Part shown: positions 1 to 6,431 of the stretch, piece after piece
Layout: each line of letters begins with the position of its first letter
How positions within the stretch are numbered: position 1 is the first letter of the stretch
Assembly: GCF_025567195.1 (NCBI RefSeq)
Contig: NZ_JAOQJF010000060.1
Span: forward strand, 1 to 6,500
DNA length: 6,500 nucleotides
Source of the DNA: Alitiscatomonas aceti
GTDB taxonomy: Bacteria; Bacillota; Clostridia; Lachnospirales; Lachnospiraceae
Reading direction: 5' to 3'
The notes under the pieces: model-generated
Told to the model about the DNA's origin: nothing
The model's input: only the letters and a program-made list of their open reading frames with translations
The model's database searches: none
Program-made: the position numbers and the translations under genes

Positions 1-22
1 CTTTCAGGCGTTGCAGGCATAG

Positions 23-67
23 GCCCCTTATAGGGGCATAATCAAACCACCAGTTGAACTGGTGGTT
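23..67. mobile_element. Tandem hairpins, probable end of an IS200/IS605-like element
   Basis: Two perfect hairpins sit side by side. The first has arms GCCCCT and AGGGGC (23-28 and 32-37) around a 3-base loop. The second has 11-base arms AACCACCAGTT and AACTGGTGGTT (45-55 and 57-67) around one central base. Neither is followed by a T-tract on either strand, so they do not look like rho-independent terminators. Compact hairpins of this kind are typical of the subterminal ends of IS200/IS605-family elements, which transpose as single strands. No transposase (TnpA or TnpB) is visible, so only an end, a remnant or a related palindromic repeat would be inside the window. The hairpins are directly visible; the IS assignment is inference. 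Confidence 0.45.
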
Positions 68-124
68 CATGACTAGATATTTATTTTTTCAATTCAGAAA
101 CAATGTTGAATAGAATTTTGGAAT

Positions 125-152
125 TTGATTTCTATATAAATTCATATATAAT
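125..152 (+). promoter_or_regulatory. Candidate sigma-A promoter of the metNIQ-DUF169 operon
   Basis: A perfect -10 box TATAAT lies at 147-152, with a -35-like TTGATT at 125-130 (4 of 6 matches to consensus) and a 16-base spacer. Transcription would start near 159, leaving an untranslated leader of roughly 90 bases before the metN start codon. No riboswitch fold is evident in that leader. A second consensus -35 hexamer, TTGACA, occurs at 226-231, but its -10 position would fall on the start codon, so it is not favoured. Confidence 0.6.
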
Positions 153-165
153 GAAAGCGCTGTGA
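152..165 (+). promoter_or_regulatory. Candidate cre site (CcpA operator)
   Basis: TGAAAGCGCTGTGA agrees with the catabolite-responsive element consensus TGWAANCGNTNWCA at 13 of 14 positions; the only departure is G for C near the 3' end. It begins on the last base of the -10 box and covers the predicted transcription start, a position where CcpA bound with HPr-Ser-P would be expected to block initiation. This suggests the importer operon is repressed when a preferred carbon source is present. The sequence match is direct; binding is inferred. Confidence 0.6.
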
Positions 166-251
166 CGCAATGTTTGGTGAAAATTATATATTAATAAAAA
201 TAGAAGTCAGCATTAGAAAATGGTCTTGACATTGAAAAAGGTGAAAATAAT

Positions 252-1214
252 ATGATTCAGATTGAGAACCTTTCAAAAAGATATGGAGAATTAGAAGTTT
301 TAAATACAATGAGTCTTCACATTCAAAAGGGATCTATATTTGGCATCATTGGACAGAGCGGAGCTGGAAAATCTACACTCTTACGATGCATCAATGGATT
401 AGAAACATTTGATAGTGGGCGTATTTTGGTAGATGGTATACAGATATCGACAGGTAATGACCGACAGGCAAGGGAAGCACGTCGTGAGATCGGTATGGTA
501 TTTCAAAATTTTTCTTTGCTGGACCGTCTGAATGTGTATGATAATGTAGCTTTTCCTATGAAAAGCTGGGGCTATAAAAAGAAAGAAATAGATGAACGTG
601 TGAGGGAACTCATTGGTCTGGTTGATCTGAATGATAAGATCTCAGCCTTTCCGCCATATCTTTCGGGAGGGCAGAAACAGAGAGTTGCGATTGCCAGAGC
701 ATTGACGATGCAGCCTAAAGTGTTGTTGTGCGATGAGGCTACATCGGCTCTCGACCCTAGAACCGCCGAATCTATTCTGAATCTTTTAAAAGAGATTAAT
801 GAAAAGACGGGAATAACGATTATTGTTGTGGCGCATCAGCTTTCGGTTATCCGGAATATTTGTACGCATATGGCGATTTTGGAGGATGGACATCTCGCCT
901 GTCATGGAGCAACAACGGAGATATTCATGCAGGCTCCAGCGGCGCTGCGCAGATTGCAGGGGAATAGAGAAAATCACGCAAATCTATCAGTCTCGGTTTG
1001 TGAACAGGATCTGTTCGTGTTTTCCCGTATGGCCCGGGCTCTGGAAACAGATTTTGATATTATGGATATTCAGCATCTTGGTATGGGAAAGGAAGCTCAG
1101 ATACATTATTCTATCAGGGTGCCAGAAGAAAAACTAGATACCTGTTTAAGCTGGCTACGCAAGAAGGGGATTTATTGCCAAACGGTAGAAAAGGAGGGGG
1201 CAGACAGTGTTTAA
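252..1214 (+). CDS. metN: MetN-type ABC transporter ATP-binding protein with C-terminal NIL-like domain
   Basis: This 320-residue protein is the ATPase that energises import through the MetI-type channel at the cytoplasmic face of the membrane. All nucleotide-binding motifs are present: Walker A GQSGAGKS (34-41), Q-loop Gln85, signature LSGGQ (137-141), Walker B VLLCDE (157-162), D-loop SALD (165-168) and switch His195. After residue about 240 follows a 70-residue region (about 244-313) matching the position and pattern of the NIL domain, which in E. coli MetN binds methionine and causes trans-inhibition. The start is supported by AAGGTG eight bases upstream. Length is normal for MetN (about 340). 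It is the first gene of the operon and overlaps metI by 8 bases. The ABC assignment is secure; the NIL match is weak by eye, and substrate identity is uncertain because the partner binding protein is divergent. Confidence 0.93.
   Translation: MIQIENLSKRYGELEVLNTMSLHIQKGSIFGIIGQSGAGKSTLLRCINGLETFDSGRILVDGIQISTGNDRQAREARREIGMVFQNFSLLDRLNVYDNVAFPMKSWGYKKKEIDERVRELIGLVDLNDKISAFPPYLSGGQKQRVAIARALTMQPKVLLCDEATSALDPRTAESILNLLKEINEKTGITIIVVAHQLSVIRNICTHMAILEDGHLACHGATTEIFMQAPAALRRLQGNRENHANLSVSVCEQDLFVFSRMARALETDFDIMDIQHLGMGKEAQIHYSIRVPEEKLDTCLSWLRKKGIYCQTVEKEGADSV
1192..1197 (+). promoter_or_regulatory. Ribosome binding site fixing the GTG start of metI
   Basis: A perfect AGGAGG lies nine bases before GTG at 1207, inside the last codons of metN. 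No better-placed ATG is nearby, and the encoded N-terminus aligns with the usual short MetI leader before its first membrane helix. The GTG start therefore overlaps the metN stop, implying translational coupling. Confidence 0.8.
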
Positions 1215-1890
1215 CTCGGAATTTTGGGATGTCTGGATGCGATATTTCAATCAGTTGATTGCTCCCGCTATTTTGGTAACTCTTCGTCTTGTTGCGGTTA
1301 CAATGCTTATCTGTGTGGTTTGCGGTTTTGGTTTGTCTTGTCTCATGGTTTTGACCCATCCCAGCAAAGGGCTGCATCCTAATAAAAAGATTTATACACC
1401 GATATCGGTAGTAGCTAATTCGATCAGGAGCTTTCCGTTTGTCCTTTTGATTGTGACATTAGCGCCGATTACCCGTTTTATACTAGGGACCATGATTGGA
1501 GAGGCGGCAGCAATCCTTCCATTAAGTGTCGGAGGAATTCCGTTTGTGGCGCGTTTACTGGAAAATGCCATGTTGGAGGTAAATCCACAATTGATAGAAA
1601 TGGCAAGATCTTTTGGTTTATCAAACCGTGAAATTCTGGTTCGGGTGATATTAAAGGAATCTGTGCCGGCAATTGTAAATAGCGTTACACTCGCAACGAT
1701 TAACTGCGTCGGATCAACCGCCATGGCAGGAGCTGTTGGGGCGGGCGGTCTTGGTTCTGTTGCATTAAATTATGGATTTTACAGCTTTAATGATCTTGTT
1801 TTGTATACAAGCGTGATCATTACTTTGATCATAGTCCAGCTTATACAGCTGGCAGGAAGCCTTTTGTATCACAGATGTCTCCGAAAATAA
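1207..1890 (+). CDS. metI: MetI-type ABC transporter permease
   Basis: This 227-residue integral membrane protein is the transmembrane subunit of the importer and forms a homodimeric channel that couples to MetN. Hydrophobic stretches fit the five-helix MetI topology, at about 19-49, 63-87, 92-115, 155-185 and 195-222. Family hallmarks are the RSFPFVLLIV segment (74-83), the EAA coupling loop (about 131-154, with Gly137) and the glycine-rich AVGAGGLG (176-183), close to E. coli MetI (217 residues). In the EAA loop the usual Leu-Pro-Glu is Leu-Lys-Glu (149-151), a small departure from the common pattern. Translation starts at GTG within the end of metN behind a strong AGGAGG. It is followed after 65 bases by the binding-protein gene. 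The family is secure; substrate is not proven. Confidence 0.93.
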   Translation: MFNSEFWDVWMRYFNQLIAPAILVTLRLVAVTMLICVVCGFGLSCLMVLTHPSKGLHPNKKIYTPISVVANSIRSFPFVLLIVTLAPITRFILGTMIGEAAAILPLSVGGIPFVARLLENAMLEVNPQLIEMARSFGLSNREILVRVILKESVPAIVNSVTLATINCVGSTAMAGAVGAGGLGSVALNYGFYSFNDLVLYTSVIITLIIVQLIQLAGSLLYHRCLRK

Positions 1891-1898
1891 CCACGTTT

Positions 1899-1921
1899 TA
1901 TACATCCTTTATGGATATATA
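1899..1921 (+). other. Small intercistronic hairpin between metI and the binding-protein gene
   Basis: Nine-base arms (1899-1907 and 1913-1921) with one C/A mismatch flank a 5-base loop, with the core ATCC/GGAT at 1904-1907 and 1913-1916. It is AT-rich and followed by an A-rich rather than a T-rich tract, so it is unlikely to terminate transcription. A structure here could protect the downstream message and favour higher expression of the binding protein relative to the permease, as seen in other ABC operons. That role is inference. Confidence 0.3.
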
Positions 1922-1955
1922 AATAAAAATAACAGAAAGAGGAAGGGAAGAAAGA

Positions 1956-2870
1956 ATGAAAAAAATGATGTCACTGCTTCTGAGCGGAATGATGGTACTT
2001 AGTCTGGCTGCATGCTCTGGCTCAGAAACGGCAAAAGAAACAACAAAGGAGGAGCCGAAAACAGAGGCAAAGGAAACGGCTGCTAAGGAGAGCGAGGCAG
2101 CAACAACCGAAGCAAAAAAAGAGCCAGTTACGCTTAAGATCGGATGCGTTGCAGCAACAGAACCGTGTGTCCAGATCATGAAGGAGGCAATGGAAGGAAC
2201 TGGATATGAAGTAGAGGTAGTTGTTTTCGACGGAAATAACCTGCCTGCTGAAGCATTAAATGCAGGAGATATTGATGGCTTATTTTGCAATAGCCTTAAA
2301 TGGATGAATACATTCAATGAGGAAAATAATGCTGACCTGGCTATGGCATTTCCATACTATTTCTCATATGCTGGTTTGTATTCGGCAAAATGGGATTCTC
2401 CAGAAGCATTTCCGGATGGGGCGAAGGTGATCGTTTCCAACGGATTAAGCAATATTGATGGAGGCCTGCGTATTCTGCAGAATGCTGGGCTGATCACTCT
2501 TGCAGAAACTCCCAGTGAGAATAATTTTTATTCGATTATTGATATTGTAGAAAATCCTAAGAATATTCAGATTACACCGGCGGAATTAACAACAGCAATG
2601 TCTAGCATAAATGATGTTGACGGGGTAGTAGCATCGGCGGTTATTGTAAAAGAGTCCGGTGTTATGTCTCCCAGCGAGCATATGGGATTAAGCACCCGTG
2701 ATCAGATGACTCCGCAGGGATTGATCGTAAGCGGAAAGGATGAAAATGCTGAATGGGTGTCTGTCGCAAAGGAGCAGATGGAGCAGCAGAAGTGGTACGA
2801 TGCATTTAATGAGCGATTTGACGGTACTTTCATCCTTTATAGTGAGATTGATAAGTATTTTCCGCAGTAA
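1956..2870 (+). CDS. metQ: Divergent MetQ/NlpA-family substrate-binding lipoprotein
   Basis: This 304-residue surface lipoprotein captures substrate and delivers it to the MetI/MetN complex. The signal peptide ends in the lipobox Leu-Ala-Ala-Cys, predicting lipidation at Cys20. Residues 21-57 form a low-complexity Glu/Lys/Thr/Ala tether, and the binding domain begins at VTLKIG (58-63). NLPA-family landmarks remain, such as NAGLI (176-180), VENPKN (198-203) and DVDG (220-223). By-eye alignment to ordinary MetQ shows the ligand-contact segments are changed: the FQH-containing motif is replaced around CNSLKW (111-116), the conserved Arg is Gly169, and the Asn in the NGNY segment is Val229. Cys64, Cys71 and Cys111 also lie in or near the likely pocket. 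The family is clear, but methionine binding is doubtful and the ligand is unknown. The start is supported by AGGAAGGG upstream. Confidence 0.85.
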   Translation: MKKMMSLLLSGMMVLSLAACSGSETAKETTKEEPKTEAKETAAKESEAATTEAKKEPVTLKIGCVAATEPCVQIMKEAMEGTGYEVEVVVFDGNNLPAEALNAGDIDGLFCNSLKWMNTFNEENNADLAMAFPYYFSYAGLYSAKWDSPEAFPDGAKVIVSNGLSNIDGGLRILQNAGLITLAETPSENNFYSIIDIVENPKNIQITPAELTTAMSSINDVDGVVASAVIVKESGVMSPSEHMGLSTRDQMTPQGLIVSGKDENAEWVSVAKEQMEQQKWYDAFNERFDGTFILYSEIDKYFPQ

Positions 2871-2885
2871 CAAGGGGGAATAATC

Positions 2886-3764
2886 ATGTACGGATATGAT
2901 CAGAAAGCGGTTAGACGCCTTTTAGAGTATGCAAATTGTGCATTAAAATTGGAACATAAAATCGTAGCAATGAAATTCCTGTTTACAGAAGAGGAATTTG
3001 AAGCTGCTGATGTTCCGAAGTTATCGGGCAAAATGTCCTATTGCACCATGGTAATCCATGCTGGAGAGGGAGAATCAATGAAGGCTGATATTGATAATTT
3101 CGGCTGCTTCGGAGGCGCAAGGGCACTGGGAATTGTAGACGATGACAGATATTACCTGGATGGCAGATTTTTTGAACCAAGGGGTTTATATCAGGATCTG
3201 GCAACTGCCAGGGAGGTAACAAGCCATATCCACCGCTGTTCCCATAGGGTAAAGGGCGTTATGGTTCGCCCCTTGGAGGATTTTACAGAAGCGCCGGATG
3301 TTGTTATTATTGTCAGCTATCCTAGAAATATCATGCGTTTGATCCAGGGATATACATATCATTTTGGCACAGCACAGGGAATTAAAATGGTAGGTAATCA
3401 GGCGATTTGTGCGGAAGCTACTGCTCATCCATATATGGAAAATGGAATGAATATTTCATGTCTGTGCAATGGACCGCGTACAGCTGGAATGAAAGAACAT
3501 GAAATGGCAATGGGAATTGTGTTTAATCGTTTTGAAAGGCTGATCCATGGTTTATGCATGACGATTACAGCAATCGAACATAATCCGCGGAAAGAAGAAA
3601 TTATTAAAGCGTTCCAGGAGCACAACATCACAGATATTCCGGTTCGTATGAGCAGAAATTATGGACATCCGTTCTTTAACCGTGATTATCCTCATTTTAA
3701 AGAGTGGGATGAAAAGAATCCAAGAATTGACGAAGCGCTTTTCCCAGATATTTTTGCGGATTAG
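2886..3764 (+). CDS. DUF169 family protein, function unknown
   Basis: This 292-residue protein has no signal peptide or membrane helix, so it is probably cytosolic. It matches the DUF169 family pattern: an N-terminal helical part leading into VAMKFL (27-32), the core NFGCFGGARALG (71-82), PDVVIIVSYP (137-146), CAEATAHP (175-182) and a C-terminal cysteine-rich NISCLCNGPR (189-198). Cysteines at 53, 74, 175, 192 and 194 fall in or beside the conserved blocks and could bind a metal or cofactor, which is inference. No catalytic role is established for the family as far as I know. The start is supported by AGGGGG about seven bases upstream, only 15 bases after the binding-protein stop, so it is almost certainly co-transcribed with the importer. 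A role in processing, trafficking or sensing the imported compound is the natural hypothesis. Confidence 0.85.
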   Translation: MYGYDQKAVRRLLEYANCALKLEHKIVAMKFLFTEEEFEAADVPKLSGKMSYCTMVIHAGEGESMKADIDNFGCFGGARALGIVDDDRYYLDGRFFEPRGLYQDLATAREVTSHIHRCSHRVKGVMVRPLEDFTEAPDVVIIVSYPRNIMRLIQGYTYHFGTAQGIKMVGNQAICAEATAHPYMENGMNISCLCNGPRTAGMKEHEMAMGIVFNRFERLIHGLCMTITAIEHNPRKEEIIKAFQEHNITDIPVRMSRNYGHPFFNRDYPHFKEWDEKNPRIDEALFPDIFAD

Positions 3765-3801
3765 GGATAATAGACCAGATATCAGAAGAAACATAAAAGG
3801 T

Positions 3802-3844
3802 AAGGATGATGCATCTGTTGATAAAACGGTGCATCATTCTTTTT
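3802..3844 (+). terminator. Rho-independent terminator of the importer operon
   Basis: The stem is anchored by ATGATGCA (3806-3813) pairing with TGCATCAT (3830-3837). It extends outward through AAGG/TCTT (one G-U pair) and inward, past a bulged T, to GTT/AAC. The loop is short and a T-run at 3840-3844 follows. It lies 38 bases after the DUF169 stop codon, defining the end of the four-gene operon. Confidence 0.85.
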
Positions 3845-3940
3845 GCAGTGAATATGGTGAATCAGGCAATAATGTTTTGAATTACCGGGTTCTTTATGAA
3901 CGTGTTGTATTTTTGAGTATTCCGTACTAAAATGTGGGTG
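3845..3940. other. Non-coding spacer, nothing recognised
   Basis: This AT-rich stretch lies between the operon terminator and the terminator of the opposing tRNA gene. The only structure seen is a weak GTTC/GAAC hairpin around 3890-3903. An open frame crosses it, but that frame begins inside the DUF169 gene in another phase and has no ribosome binding site. Confidence 0.5.
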
Positions 3941-3986
3941 AAAAGAAAAAGCCGAGTTCCTTCTTGATGAAAGGAAAACGGCTTTC
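3941..3986 (-). terminator. Rho-independent terminator of the tRNA-Gln gene
   Basis: Read on the minus strand, AAAGCCG (3985-3979) pairs with CGGCTTT (3954-3948). After a two-by-two internal loop, TTCCTT (3976-3971) pairs with AAGGAA (3962-3957). An interrupted T-run follows (3950-3941). The hairpin begins only a few bases past the mature tRNA 3' end. The plus-strand side lacks a T-run, so it acts only for the tRNA transcript. Confidence 0.85.
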
Positions 3987-3991
3987 AGACA

Positions 3992-4063
3992 CTGGGCCAG
4001 CGGGATTCGAACCCTCGAATGCAGGAGTCAAAGTCCTGTGCCTTACCGCTTGGCGATGGCCCA
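3992..4063 (-). tRNA. trnQ: tRNA-Gln (anticodon UUG)
   Basis: This 72-base cloverleaf has a perfect 7-bp acceptor stem, TGGGCCA (4063-4057) with TGGCCCA (3999-3993), and discriminator G at 3992, as expected for glutamine tRNAs. The D arm GCC/GGC, the anticodon stem CAGGA/TCCTG with loop CTTTGAC (anticodon TTG) and the T loop TTCGAAT are all present. CCA is not encoded. The T stem reads GAGGG against CCCGC, giving one A-G mismatch at the second pair (A50-G64 in standard numbering), which is unusual. The gene has its own promoter and terminator and lies divergent to the downstream plus-strand gene. Confidence 0.93.
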
Positions 4064-4078
4064 GAGCATAACAAATAT

Positions 4079-4107
4079 AGTTTAACACAGGAACGGGAAA
4101 TATTCAA
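4079..4107 (-). promoter_or_regulatory. Candidate promoter of tRNA-Gln
   Basis: On the minus strand, TTGAAT (-35, 4107-4102) and TAAACT (-10, 4084-4079) are separated by exactly 17 bases. The -10 is preceded by TGT, making an extended TGn -10. The predicted start lies within about ten bases of the mature tRNA 5' end, a normal distance for a tRNA leader. Confidence 0.55.
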
Positions 4108-4132
4108 TAAAAAAGAAAGGAAAAAATACGAT

Positions 4133-4612
4133 ATGACACATGGAGAGAAGGCAGGAGCGTTATTCCTGGAGGGCTATAACTGCGCCCAGTCGGTGGTACT
4201 GGCTTTTGCGGATGAAATGGGGATCCCAAAGGAGACGGCGGCACGGATCGCCTCGTCCTTTGGCGGCGGCCTGGGACGGCTCCGGGAGGTGTGCGGCTGC
4301 GTCAGCGGCATGGCCATTGTGGCGGGAGAGCTTCTGGGATATTCCGGGCCGGAGACCGGGAAGCCAAAGGCAGACCATTATGCGCTGATCCAGGAGCTGG
4401 CGGAGGAGTTCCGGAAGGAAAATGGAAGCATCATCTGCCGGGACCTGCTTTCGGGGATCACAAGTGATACGGCTCCGGTGCCGGAGGCACGCACAGACGA
4501 TTATTATAAGAAGAGACCCTGTAAGGACCTGGCTGTCTGTGCGGCAGAGATCCTGGAAAGAAAGCTGGAGGAGAGAAACGTACAGGATCTGGAGAAAAAC
4601 GGACAGAAATAA
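4133..4612 (+). CDS. C_GCAxxG_C_C family (redox-type cysteine motif) protein
   Basis: This is a 159-residue protein of a small cysteine-motif family with no firmly established activity. Conserved features are YNCAQSV (15-21), the glycine-rich FGGGLG (43-48), CGCVSG (54-59), CRDLL (102-106) and PCKDL...C (129-136). Six cysteines lie at 17, 54, 56, 102, 130 and 136, and metal or redox binding is a family-based inference. Hydrophobic content is moderate and there is no signal peptide, so it is likely cytosolic. The reading frame stays open upstream to 4019 but would run through the antisense of tRNA-Gln. The ATG at 4133, with AAGGAA ten bases before it, is therefore chosen and matches where family homology starts. 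The coding sequence is much more GC-rich than the operon to its left. No clear promoter is seen; a TATAGT at 4076-4081 lacks a well-spaced -35. Confidence 0.85.
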   Translation: MTHGEKAGALFLEGYNCAQSVVLAFADEMGIPKETAARIASSFGGGLGRLREVCGCVSGMAIVAGELLGYSGPETGKPKADHYALIQELAEEFRKENGSIICRDLLSGITSDTAPVPEARTDDYYKKRPCKDLAVCAAEILERKLEERNVQDLEKNGQK

Positions 4613-4624
4613 GAGAAAACAAAG

Positions 4625-4690
4625 AAAACCGCCGCCATGACGTCCCTCCCTGTATGTGGGGAGAGGCCGCATGGACGGCGGCTTTTATAT
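4625..4690. terminator. Bidirectional terminator between convergent genes
   Basis: A long imperfect hairpin fills the gap between two converging genes. CCGCCG (4629-4634) pairs with CGGCGG (4676-4681), and CCATG (4635-4639) pairs with CATGG (4670-4674) after a bulged A. The inner CTCCC (4646-4650) pairs with GGGAG (4659-4663). TTTT follows on the plus strand (4683-4686), and on the minus strand a T-rich tract follows (complement of 4628 leftwards). It should stop transcripts from both sides. Confidence 0.85.
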
Positions 4691-4722
4691 GGCCTCAGCC
4701 GGGAATGGCTGAATGGAACCAG

Positions 4723-6264
4723 TTACATAACGCCTGCCGGCAGATAGATCCCAACGCCGGGGCCGAAGGGGATTCCCAGAAGCATCCAGATCACCAGGAA
4801 GATGATCCATGCAATCTGAAGCACGATGGACATGGGGATCATATTGGCGATCAGGGTACCGATCTTTAAGTTGGGAACGTACTTGGTCTGCGCTACGCTG
4901 AGGATCATCCAGATGTATGCGGACATGGGGGTCCAGCAGTTGAACGGGGAGTCGCCGATGCGGTAGCACAGCTGGGTGAAGCCGGGATGATAGCCAAGGA
5001 GCATGAACATGGGCACGAAGATCGGTGCAAAGATCGCCCACTTGGCAGAACCGGAGGATACAAAAATGTTAACAAAGGAGCAGAGGAGAATAAAAGCAAC
5101 GCACAGAGGAATACCTGTGAAGCCGACGTTCTCCAGGAAGTCAGCACCGCCGATGGCTAACAGCGTTCCTAATTTGGTCCAGTTGAAGAGACCCTGGAAC
5201 TGTCCGCAGAAGAAGCAGAACAGGACGTAGGAGCCCATACCGGCCATCTGTTTGGCCATCGCTTTGTTGACGTCGTTGATGTTTTTAAAGCTGCCGGAAA
5301 CATATCCATAGGAAAGTCCGCAGATGGAAAACAGGACGAACAGGATCGGGATCAGTCCCTTAAGGAACGGAGAGCCTACAAATTTTCCGTTTTCGCCGGC
5401 CAGCGGTCCCATAAAGAACAGTACGGCGATCAGGGCCATATAAATGAGAGCTGTGATTCCTGCCGCATGAAGGCCCTTTTTCTGCTGGGGCGTAACTTCA
5501 TCCAGCTTGGCGTTTCCGGAGCCCTCATATTTTCCAAGACGCGGCTCGATCATATGTACAGAGCACCATCCAATGACAAGGGAGCAGAGGAAGGTGGATG
5601 CGATCATGAAGAACCAGTTACAGGTTGCGTCTACGGCAAAGGTGGTTTCTGGCATGAACGCCTTGATGGCATCATTGGTAAGGCCCTGGAGCAGTGTGTC
5701 GGTTCCTGCTACCATCAGGTTCGCGGTAAAACCGGCCTGGGCGCCTGCGTAGCCAACCATCATACCCACAACGGGGTGCTTGCCCACGCCCATGTATACA
5801 ATGGCGGCCATGGGCGGGATCACCACCATGGCAGTGTCGGAAGCGATGTTGCCGACGGTTCCGATGAACGCTACCACATAGGGAACCAGGGCAGCCGGAA
5901 CGTTCTTTAAGGAGCTGTTTAAAAGGGAGATGAGCATTCCGGATTCTTCACAGAGGCCGATGCCCAGGGTCATGGTGATTACCAGGCCCAGAGGCGCGAA
6001 GCCAGTGAAGTTTTTCACCATATTGTCCAGGAACCAGTGAAGGCCTTCGGTGGTGAAGAGGTTGGCGGATGTGACGGCTTCTCCAGATGCCGGATTGGTA
6101 AGCGTGAGCCCGGTCATGGTGAAGATCGCGCCGATCACCGCAGTGAACAGGAACAGCCAGCAGAAAAGGATGGCCGGCGGCGGCAGCTTGTTGCAGACAG
6201 CTTCAATGCCGTTGATCAGTCGGTCGATCTTTGAAACTTTCTTCGCAGTCGTGTTGTCTTTCAT
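4723..6264 (-). CDS. abgT: AbgT-family transporter (p-aminobenzoyl-glutamate type)
   Basis: This 513-residue polytopic inner-membrane transporter is near the length of E. coli AbgT (508). AbgT-family signatures appear in order: NKLPPP (25-30), GFAPLG (88-93), the IASD segment with Asp143, GFTANL (178-183), SSGSAKW (403-409, Trp409) followed by AIFAPIFVPMF, and YRIGDSPFN (434-442, Asp438). The two hairpin-like re-entrant regions and paired Asp residues are those used for cation-coupled transport in characterised relatives. Members have been reported to import p-aminobenzoyl-glutamate, a folate breakdown product, or to export sulfonamides (MtrF, YdaH), so substrate and direction cannot be read from sequence alone. 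No abgA/abgB hydrolase genes are in the window. The ATG is preceded at nine bases by a perfect AGGAGG (6279-6274). Only a weak TATGAT-like -10 (6330-6325) was found upstream. Confidence 0.9.
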   Translation of the reverse strand: MKDNTTAKKVSKIDRLINGIEAVCNKLPPPAILFCWLFLFTAVIGAIFTMTGLTLTNPASGEAVTSANLFTTEGLHWFLDNMVKNFTGFAPLGLVITMTLGIGLCEESGMLISLLNSSLKNVPAALVPYVVAFIGTVGNIASDTAMVVIPPMAAIVYMGVGKHPVVGMMVGYAGAQAGFTANLMVAGTDTLLQGLTNDAIKAFMPETTFAVDATCNWFFMIASTFLCSLVIGWCSVHMIEPRLGKYEGSGNAKLDEVTPQQKKGLHAAGITALIYMALIAVLFFMGPLAGENGKFVGSPFLKGLIPILFVLFSICGLSYGYVSGSFKNINDVNKAMAKQMAGMGSYVLFCFFCGQFQGLFNWTKLGTLLAIGGADFLENVGFTGIPLCVAFILLCSFVNIFVSSGSAKWAIFAPIFVPMFMLLGYHPGFTQLCYRIGDSPFNCWTPMSAYIWMILSVAQTKYVPNLKIGTLIANMIPMSIVLQIAWIIFLVIWMLLGIPFGPGVGIYLPAGVM

Positions 6265-6431
6265 GTGAAAACCCCTCCTATCTTATATTGGCAGAACCAC
6301 GGACATGGCTCTGTTGATATTCTTATCATACTATGAAAATGACGAAAAAGCCAGGAAAAGTTTATAGAAATTTTATCAATTTAATTTTTTGTTATAAAAA
6401 ACAAGAATACCTTTGGGCATTTGTGTTAGTG

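Noticed and set aside
170..229. A 19-codon open frame in the leader of the importer operon
   Set aside because: There is no ribosome binding site before its ATG and no regulatory-peptide pattern such as repeated codons for one amino acid.
159..251. Possible SAM (S-box) riboswitch or T-box in the metN leader
   Set aside because: The leader is only about 90 bases, AT-rich, and lacks the conserved helices, T-box sequence and terminator hairpin expected of such elements.
3661..3930. An 89-codon open frame overlapping the end of the DUF169 gene
   Set aside because: It starts inside the DUF169 gene in another phase, crosses the operon terminator and shows no start signal.
4019..4132. N-terminal extension of the C_GCAxxG_C_C protein by 38 residues
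   Set aside because: It would be translated through the antisense of tRNA-Gln and its promoter, has no ribosome binding site, and does not resemble the family.
4160..4672. A 170-codon open frame on the minus strand opposite the C_GCAxxG_C_C gene
   Set aside because: It is a GC-rich antisense shadow of a well-supported gene, runs through the bidirectional terminator and has no recognisable domain.
5467..5910. A 147-codon open frame on the plus strand within the AbgT-family gene
   Set aside because: It is antisense to a clearly conserved membrane protein, with no ribosome binding site or recognisable protein features.
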